From contig DXZQ01000010.1 in the NCBI GenBank assembly GCA_019419585.1, positions 1 through 64,000 of the forward strand: a DNA stretch of 64,000 nucleotides, given 5' to 3'. The DNA comes from Collinsella sp. Lineage in GTDB: Bacteria > Actinomycetota > Coriobacteriia > Coriobacteriales > Coriobacteriaceae. Below, piece by piece: positions 58,781 through 64,000 of this stretch; the first letter of the stretch is position 1, and each line of letters starts with the position of its first letter. Made by a program: the position numbers and the translations under genes. The notes below the pieces were generated by a model. That model was not told the DNA's origin and did no database searches. It worked only from the letters and a program-made list of their open reading frames with translations.

Positions 58781-59832
58781 CGATTTATCTGATGGAAATA
58801 GTCGTGATTCTCGTTCTCGGTGTAATCACGGGCGTGTCGCGCGGGGATGCTGAGAGACGAGGCTTTATCATCTTGGCCTGCCTGGTCTTATTCGCGCTCT
58901 CCGGCCTGAGAAGCTACGCGGTCGGAGTGGATACGCTCCAGTACTGGAACGCTTACCTGACGGCGTGGATGGCACACTCCTGGTATGAAACCGGGTTCCT
59001 GTACCTCCTCCGGGCCTTGAACGCGGTCAGCCCCAATCCGCAGCTCCTCCTTCTCTTCACCAGTGCAGTCATGACCGCCTGCGTCGGGTATGTGGTCTAT
59101 AAGTCGGACTGCAATCCCGTGCTCGCACTCTTCCTCTATGTGACACTTCTGACGTATGCCTCCTTTATGAACCTCATGCGCCAAGGTATCGCCGCCGCAA
59201 TCATCATCGCGGCGATACCTTGGCTGGAGTCCGGGAAGAGGATCCGTTTCGCTGTGGCGGTCATTTTCGGCTCCCTGTTTCACTCGACCGCCATCGTCAT
59301 GCTCGCGCTCATTCCGCTCTCGGCGCTCGCACCGACAAAGAAAGTCATGCTGGGTTATGGCGTCGTCGCGTTGGCTTTGGCCCTTTCCCCTGATTTCGTG
59401 TGGAGCTTCGTTGGGAAGAACTTCGACAAGTACTCGACGTATAGCATGTCCTCGTGGTCGGGGGGGAATGCGCTCGCGGCGCCGATCATGACCGCCATGG
59501 ACGCTTTACTGATTGTCGTTTCCCATTTGTTTGGGGCGGGGGCTTCGGATGACGACAGGGAGGAGAGGGTTCTTTTCCATGGATCCATGCTCCAGGTCGT
59601 CTTCCAGTTCCTCGCTTGCTTCGTGAACATCTTCCAGAGGCTGACGACGTTTACATCGTTTTTCCTTGCCTTATACGTGGCGCTGCGATTCCGAAAGATC
59701 GATACGAAGCTCAAGTTCCTCCTCGTTTACGGCATATGCGCAGTTACGGCCGTGTTCTTTGTAGTAATTATGGTCTACCGGCCGCAATGGCACGGTGTCG
59801 TTCCTTTTTCCTTTTTCTGGCAACTTGTTTAG
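58777..59832 (+). CDS. EpsG-family polysaccharide polymerase
   Basis: Polytopic membrane protein of 351 residues with about ten hydrophobic segments. RSYAVGVDTLQYWNAYLTAW near residue 50 and NLMRQGIAAAIIIAAIPWLE near 140, followed by GSLFHSTAIVMLAL, are the EpsG/Wzy-type motifs. The start overlaps the GT4 stop by 4 bases, and the sequence lies before a flippase gene, fitting a Wzx/Wzy-type polymer pathway. Confidence 0.87.
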   Translation: MTIYLMEIVVILVLGVITGVSRGDAERRGFIILACLVLFALSGLRSYAVGVDTLQYWNAYLTAWMAHSWYETGFLYLLRALNAVSPNPQLLLLFTSAVMTACVGYVVYKSDCNPVLALFLYVTLLTYASFMNLMRQGIAAAIIIAAIPWLESGKRIRFAVAVIFGSLFHSTAIVMLALIPLSALAPTKKVMLGYGVVALALALSPDFVWSFVGKNFDKYSTYSMSSWSGGNALAAPIMTAMDALLIVVSHLFGAGASDDDREERVLFHGSMLQVVFQFLACFVNIFQRLTTFTSFFLALYVALRFRKIDTKLKFLLVYGICAVTAVFFVVIMVYRPQWHGVVPFSFFWQLV

Positions 59833-59869
59833 GTTCATGAGGATTGTTAAATGGGACTAGTGTTGAACA

Positions 59870-60600
59870 ATCTCGGAAGGACCTCCCGAATCTGCGTGGC
59901 CAGGGAGCGCTTACCCGGGTTTCGGCCACCACATAACGTTCCTCGCCCGAGCTCCACGACTTATGACCTGCAACACCTTTGGTCGAAATCACCGTGCTTA
60001 TTCCCCGCTATATCGGCAAGCTCGGGCGGGTCATTTCTGTGGGGACGAAACTCTCGAGCGGCGTTGCATGGGGAAGGATCTTCGATCGCGAGACGCGGCA
60101 AGGCCTAGAGTTCCTCAAAGATGTGTGGTTTGAGGACACTGTGCAGGCATAAATGATCGTGCTGAGGTTCAGGGGCGACCATCGACGAATTGGACTACAC
60201 ATACCGAAAGCAAGTTGACTTGCTAACCTCGAACAGCCTGTCGAGCAAGAGGTCTGTAGACAGGTACTTCACGATCGAAGCCATGCTTGCTTCGCGCAGG
60301 ACATTGGGCTTTCCTTTTCACCAGAGGATGTATGGCCAGACCCTCTATCAGCTCGGCCTCTTGTTTGCAAACCTCACGGTCGCGCTCGTTGACGGGGAAT
60401 CTCGCTGCGTTTTTGCTTTGGCTAACGAGTTGATGAAGGCGAATAGGTCGCCGGGGGAAAGTGCAAGTCGTTCCTCGAAAAAATGGGCAATCCCGAGAAA
60501 GTTCTTTTGGAAGTTGATAGCGTCCTCTGGCGGCTGGCGTCGCTTTCGCTTTAAGGGCTCAGGCACCCGGTCTTTATTGCCTTGCGCTTTAGCTCGAATA
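59870..60600 (+). pseudogene. Decayed glycosyltransferase family 2 gene
   Basis: Pieces of a GT2 sit in different frames. From 59982 one frame reads RYIGKLGRVISVGTKLSSGV then AWGRIFDRETRQGLEFLKDV, resembling the SVGTKLSxGxxWGKLFRR stretch of GT2 enzymes, to a TAA at 60150. The continuation (IDELDYTYRKQVDLLTSNSL, then YFTIEAMLASRRTLGFPFHQ) is in the next frame, and FLEKMGNPEKVLLEVDSVLW near 60475 is in a third. The GT-A N-terminus with the DxD motif is missing or scrambled before 59980. At least two frameshifts and one stop make it non-functional. Confidence 0.75.
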
Positions 60601-60638
60601 TAAACGAAAACTGAAATTTGTTTGGGTTGATATAGATA

Positions 60639-61883
60639 TTGAAAAGCAGTAACACACTCGCCAAAAATATAATTTGGCAGTACGGATTACAAGTACTTAA
60701 GTACGTCTTCCCCCTCATCCTCGTGCCGTACCTCACGCGCGTGCTGGGTACGGGTGGCTACGCCGTCTATGCCTACGTGTTGTCGTTCATGGGAATCGTC
60801 CAGACGCTCGCCGACTTCGGTTTCATGCTTTCCGGAACAAAGCAAGTCGTCGACCTGAGGGACAACTGCGAGGTCCTTTCACGCCTGCTCGGCTCCATAG
60901 AGCTCGCTCGTCTTCTCCTCGCCGCCGGCCTGTGCGCGGTCGTCGTGGTCGTCGCCCAGTTCATCCCACTGCTCTGGGACAATATGGGGTATGTACTGAT
61001 TGCCTATGTCTCCACCGTGCTCAGGGCCTTGCTACCGGATTTCATGTTTCAAGGTTTTGAGGACATGGAGCCGCTCACCACGCGTTTCTTCGCGGCAAAG
61101 GTGATCACGGTCGGCCTGACTCTTCTGGTGGTCCATGGACCGCAGGATCTTCTGCTCGTCGCAGTTGCGGATGCCCTGGGCGGCTTGGTAGCGCTTATCT
61201 GGAGCTTCATGACCGTTCGAACCCGCTACGGCGTGCGTGTTTCCTTCGGTGGCTTCCGAAACGCCTTGGCTGAGCTAAAGAGATCTGCCGTGTATTGCGT
61301 GTCGAACATCGGCACCACCCTTGTCTCGGGGTTCACCACTTTCGTCGTGGGAATCGTGCTCACCGACCCGACGGAAATTGCGTACTGGTCGCTCGCCCTC
61401 ACAACCGTGAGCGCGGTTCAAGCGCTCTATTCTCCGATATCCAGCAGTCTATATCCCCATGTTGTGGCGCATCGGGATCTGGGCGCTGTTAGGAAGATGG
61501 CGATTATGGCAGCTCCCGCCCTATTGGTCGGCACCGTTGCGTATTGTCTGCTGTCCCCGCAGGTTTTTTTTCTACTTGGCGGACAGGGCTACGTTGCGGG
61601 TTCTTGGGTCATGGTTGCCCTCAGCCCTGTCCTGCCGCTCTCTTTCTATTCGATCTTGATTGGCTGGCCGGTACTCGGCGCTTTGGGTAAGGTCAACGAA
61701 CTTACCGCCTCGACTGTTGCCTCCGGTGTTATTAACGCTGCTCTGCTCCTCGCGATGGCGCTTCTCGGCCGGTCATCTTTGTTCGCGATCTGCGTAATCC
61801 GCTGCATAGCCGAGGTCGCGCTACTTGGAACCAGGGGGTTTGCGCTGATTGAATGTTTAAGGAAGGGAAAGTTGCATGTGTAA
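60639..61883 (+). CDS. Wzx-type polysaccharide flippase (MATE/MOP superfamily)
   Basis: Moves the lipid-linked repeat unit across the membrane. A 414-residue polytopic protein beginning LAKNIIWQYGLQVLKYVFPLI and PYLTRVLGTGGYAVYAYVLS, followed by about twelve hydrophobic segments, as in the RfbX/Wzx family. The likely start is a TTG at 60639 in a short AT-rich stretch; the ribosome site is weak. Preceded by the GT2 pseudogene and overlapping LicD by 8 bases. Confidence 0.86.
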   Translation: MKSSNTLAKNIIWQYGLQVLKYVFPLILVPYLTRVLGTGGYAVYAYVLSFMGIVQTLADFGFMLSGTKQVVDLRDNCEVLSRLLGSIELARLLLAAGLCAVVVVVAQFIPLLWDNMGYVLIAYVSTVLRALLPDFMFQGFEDMEPLTTRFFAAKVITVGLTLLVVHGPQDLLLVAVADALGGLVALIWSFMTVRTRYGVRVSFGGFRNALAELKRSAVYCVSNIGTTLVSGFTTFVVGIVLTDPTEIAYWSLALTTVSAVQALYSPISSSLYPHVVAHRDLGAVRKMAIMAAPALLVGTVAYCLLSPQVFFLLGGQGYVAGSWVMVALSPVLPLSFYSILIGWPVLGALGKVNELTASTVASGVINAALLLAMALLGRSSLFAICVIRCIAEVALLGTRGFALIECLRKGKLHV

Positions 61884-62712
61884 CATCACCCCACTCTCTA
61901 TCGAAGAGCTACACCAGAAGGAGTTGGAACTTCTTGAAGCGTTTGATGCCTTTTGCTCCGAACACGGCCTTCGATACTCGCTTACGGCCGGCACTTTGCT
62001 TGGCGCTATTCGCCACAAGGGATTCATCCCCTGGGATGACGATATCGACGTCTGTATGCCGCGCCCCGATTACGATCGTCTTGCAACGCTTGCTGGCGAG
62101 TTGCCGGCTGGACTCAGGCTCGTTGGCCCCGAGAACAGCCCGTTTGTTTACCCCTGGCGCAAGTTCTGCACTGAAAGTATTAGAGCTCAGGAGCTTACCT
62201 ATGAAGGAGTAATGGATCAAATGCTCTGGATAGATGTTTTCGTTATGGATGGCGTTTCTTCTGACGAAAGCGAGATTGAGCGCATGCAAGTCCGCATGAA
62301 CAAGGCCTCGCGTGCAAGCGTTTGGTCGAGCGCCAATCATAATTCGGACTCAATGGGAAAACGCTTCATAAAGAACGCAGCCAAAGCGCTTCTTAATCCG
62401 GAGCACGCAAAGACGAAGATGATGGCAATGGCTGAGCGCGTTGCAGCCGAGCCTGGTTATGACGCGGCAAGCCGCGTCAGCAGCGTACTCGGACTGGCCA
62501 AACACGGGTGGTCGCTTCCCAAGGAAGGCTACGAGGACATGGTCGAGGTTGAGTTCGAGGAGCACATGCTCCCCGCTATGGGCTGCTGGGACGAATACCT
62601 GACCAAGTGCTACGGGGATTACATGCAGCTGCCGCCGGAGGACAAAAGACAGACGCACTGCCTGAAGGCATGGTGCGTGAACGAAGAAACAAAGGAGAAT
62701 GCAGATGCTTAA
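61876..62712 (+). CDS. LicD-family phosphotransferase
   Basis: LicD proteins add phosphocholine or similar groups to cell-surface sugars. The diagnostic core YSLTAGTLLGAIRHKGFIPWDD with DIDVCMPRPDYDRL spans about residues 33-70 and contains the G-x-LLGAxRHxxxIPWDDDIDVxM pattern. The remaining 200 residues are helical and have no other obvious motif. 278 residues. A second LicD begins at 63788 after one gene. Confidence 0.9.
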   Translation: MCNITPLSIEELHQKELELLEAFDAFCSEHGLRYSLTAGTLLGAIRHKGFIPWDDDIDVCMPRPDYDRLATLAGELPAGLRLVGPENSPFVYPWRKFCTESIRAQELTYEGVMDQMLWIDVFVMDGVSSDESEIERMQVRMNKASRASVWSSANHNSDSMGKRFIKNAAKALLNPEHAKTKMMAMAERVAAEPGYDAASRVSSVLGLAKHGWSLPKEGYEDMVEVEFEEHMLPAMGCWDEYLTKCYGDYMQLPPEDKRQTHCLKAWCVNEETKENADA

Positions 62713-63775
62713 CTTCACCGTTGGTCCGGTTATGAGTCCCAGCGAGGTGCTGGAAGTTTCAGCCAAGAGCGCACCCTATTTCCGCACGCCAGAGTTCTCT
62801 CAGGTAATGCAAGAGAACGAGCGCATTATGTTGGACTTGTTGTCCGCACCCAAGGATTCACGCTGCGTGTTTCTAACGGCTTCTGGCACAGGCGCTATGG
62901 AGGCTGCTGTGATGAGTGTCTTAGCGCCCGCTGAACGAGTTGCAGTGGTCAATGGCGGCAGTTTCGGGCAGAGGTTCGTCGACCTATGCCAGCTGCACGG
63001 GCACACCGTCGACGAGATCAAACTTGAGTTCGGGCACCAGATAGCGCGGACAAACCTCGAAGACGCAGTGGATCTCAGCTGCGGTGCGCTGCTCGTGAAC
63101 ATGCATGAGACCTCATCAGGACTGTTGTACGACATGAGCCTCCTGTCCGACTTTTGCCGCGAGCGCGAGATGCTCTTGATCGTCGACGCAGTGAGCGCGT
63201 TCATCGCCGAAGAGATTGACATGGCGGCTCTCGGCACCGACGTGGTGCTGACGGGTTCGCAAAAGGCGCTAGCTTGCCACCCGGGCATCTCCCTCATGGC
63301 CCTCTCGCCGCGCGGACAGGAAAGGGTAGCGGAGAATCCCGAGGTTTGCTCCTACTTGAGTCTAAAGGAAGCCCTGCGCAACGGCGAACGTGGGCAGACT
63401 CCCTGGACGCCTGCTGTCAACACGCTGCTTGAGATCAATGCGCGTTTGAGGTCGATCGAGGCGCGCGGGATCGACGCGGAGCGCGCCGAGATCGCGTCGC
63501 GCGCGAAGGCCGTGCGCGACGCCCTGACGAGCACCACACTCGAGATGGTCCCCGAGAACCCCTCCAATGCAGTGACGGCGCTCCGTTGCCCCGCGAGCAA
63601 CGCGAAGGCAATCATCGAGCGCGCCAAAACCGGGTACGGCATGTGGCTGTGCCCAAACGGCGGTGCGCTGTGCGACGAGGTGTTCCGCATCGGGCACATT
63701 GGTGCCATCACAGAGGAGGACAACGACAGGCTTATCGACTGCCTGACCTCGCTATCGGCCGAGGGTCTGTTCTAG
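62705..63775 (+). CDS. Class V aminotransferase, 2-aminoethylphosphonate/serine-pyruvate-like
   Basis: PLP enzyme of 356 residues. LNFTVGPVMSPSEVLEVS at the start, FLTASGTGAMEAAVMSVL near 58, LLIVDAVSAFIAEEIDMA near 155 and the Lys motif VVLTGSQKALACHPGISLMA near 180 match the PhnW/serine-pyruvate/alanine-glyoxylate branch. The ATG at 62705 has AAAGGAG at 7 bases; an ATG at 62699 is too close. Placed between two licD genes, an amino-alkylphosphonate or similar headgroup is plausible, but the substrate is unproven and no PEP mutase is visible in the window. Confidence 0.8.
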   Translation: MLNFTVGPVMSPSEVLEVSAKSAPYFRTPEFSQVMQENERIMLDLLSAPKDSRCVFLTASGTGAMEAAVMSVLAPAERVAVVNGGSFGQRFVDLCQLHGHTVDEIKLEFGHQIARTNLEDAVDLSCGALLVNMHETSSGLLYDMSLLSDFCREREMLLIVDAVSAFIAEEIDMAALGTDVVLTGSQKALACHPGISLMALSPRGQERVAENPEVCSYLSLKEALRNGERGQTPWTPAVNTLLEINARLRSIEARGIDAERAEIASRAKAVRDALTSTTLEMVPENPSNAVTALRCPASNAKAIIERAKTGYGMWLCPNGGALCDEVFRIGHIGAITEEDNDRLIDCLTSLSAEGLF

Positions 63776-63787
63776 GTGGGGGCGCAG

Positions 63788-64000
63788 ATGAAACAGATAA
63801 AGGTCATAGAAGGAGAGGACTTCCGGCGCATGCAGCTATTGGAGCTCGACATGCTCGTGGAGTTCGACCGCGTGTGCCGCGCTCACGGGATTGCGTACAC
63901 AATCTTCGGCGGGACGCTCCTTGGCGCAGTGCGCCACAAGGGCTATATCCCCTGGGATGATGATGCTGATATTGCAATGCTTCGTGAGGACTACGAGAGG
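63788..64000 (+). CDS. Second LicD-family phosphotransferase (3' end outside window)
   Basis: The visible 71 residues include YTIFGGTLLGAVRHKGYIPW with DDDADIAMLREDYER, the LicD core, in which the usual DDDID is DDDAD. The ATG at 63788 is preceded by a G-rich stretch; an in-frame GTG at 63776 is an alternative. It continues beyond the window. Confidence 0.88.
   Translation, partial: MKQIKVIEGEDFRRMQLLELDMLVEFDRVCRAHGIAYTIFGGTLLGAVRHKGYIPWDDDADIAMLREDYER

Noticed and set aside
59851..60108. A small protein of 85 residues after the polymerase gene
   Set aside because: It lies across the decayed GT2 region in a frame unrelated to the surviving GT2 motifs and resembles nothing known.

Overview
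The window looks like a chromosome segment of a high-GC anaerobic Gram-positive gut bacterium of the Coriobacteriia, most likely Collinsella or a close relative. This is inferred from the anaerobic (early cobalt insertion) cobalamin pathway, an Fe-S type L-serine dehydratase, a complete glycogen locus whose synthase and branching enzyme carry Lys/Ala-rich tails, a single-pass L,D-transpeptidase and lipoprotein-based transport. No 16S gene or marker phylogeny was available, so the genus is an inference.

Region 1 (1-21.7 kb, visibly richer in G+C than the rest) is a corrinoid island. A minus-strand operon under a cobalamin riboswitch encodes an exported, lipid-anchored CbiK-type chelatase, a small lipoprotein, a substrate-binding lipoprotein, a FecCD-type permease and an ATPase cut by the window edge. 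Facing away from it is a plus-strand run of 17 tightly packed, mostly overlapping genes (cbiF-cbiD-cbiL-cbiG-cbiH-cbiET-cbiA-cobT-cobU-cobS-cobU'/cobC-cbiB-cobD-cbiP-cobA-cbiC-cbiJ). These cover nearly all steps from cobalt-precorrin-2 to cobalamin. Not seen are uroporphyrinogen III methylation, precorrin-2 oxidation, lower-ligand (DMB) synthesis and a cytoplasmic cobaltochelatase. The island ends at a broken IS21-type transposase scar and a palindromic repeat.

Region 2 (21.9-39.6 kb) holds ordinary chromosomal genes: a MacAB-like efflux system, a YkuD L,D-transpeptidase, sdaA, metK, gltX, priA, def, fmt and rsmB, an AT-rich orphan membrane protein and an FmdB-type zinc ribbon. Its intergenic gaps hold an unusual number of long, near-perfect inverted repeats of different sequence: 26-bp arms at 28935-29055, 26-bp terminal repeats around a 205-bp element at 30615-30819, perfect 32-bp arms at 32459-32560, and two copies of one palindrome at 21820 and 38134.

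Region 3 (39.7-52.7 kb, minus strand) is a complete glycogen cycle: glgB, glgP, glgC, glgD, glgA, then a 1098-residue GH13-GH77 fusion that should debranch and disproportionate glucans. GlgA carries a C-terminal extension of about 255 residues resembling histone H1 tails, and GlgB has a shorter one. A cluster of GGTAAAAC operator-like repeats lies between glgB and a divergent HAD phosphatase gene. A thiamine pyrophosphokinase gene and tRNA-Ala(GGC) follow.

Region 4 (54.6-64 kb) is the first part of a surface polysaccharide locus. A long untranslated leader with a strong RNA dyad precedes a LoaP/NusG-paralogue antiterminator, an initiating phosphoglycosyltransferase, GT2 and GT4 glycosyltransferases, an EpsG-type polymerase, a decayed GT2 pseudogene, a Wzx-type flippase, LicD, a class V aminotransferase resembling 2-aminoethylphosphonate transaminase, and a second LicD cut by the window edge. 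This suggests a polymer decorated with phosphocholine or a phosphonate. No CRISPR array, rRNA, prophage or replication origin was seen.
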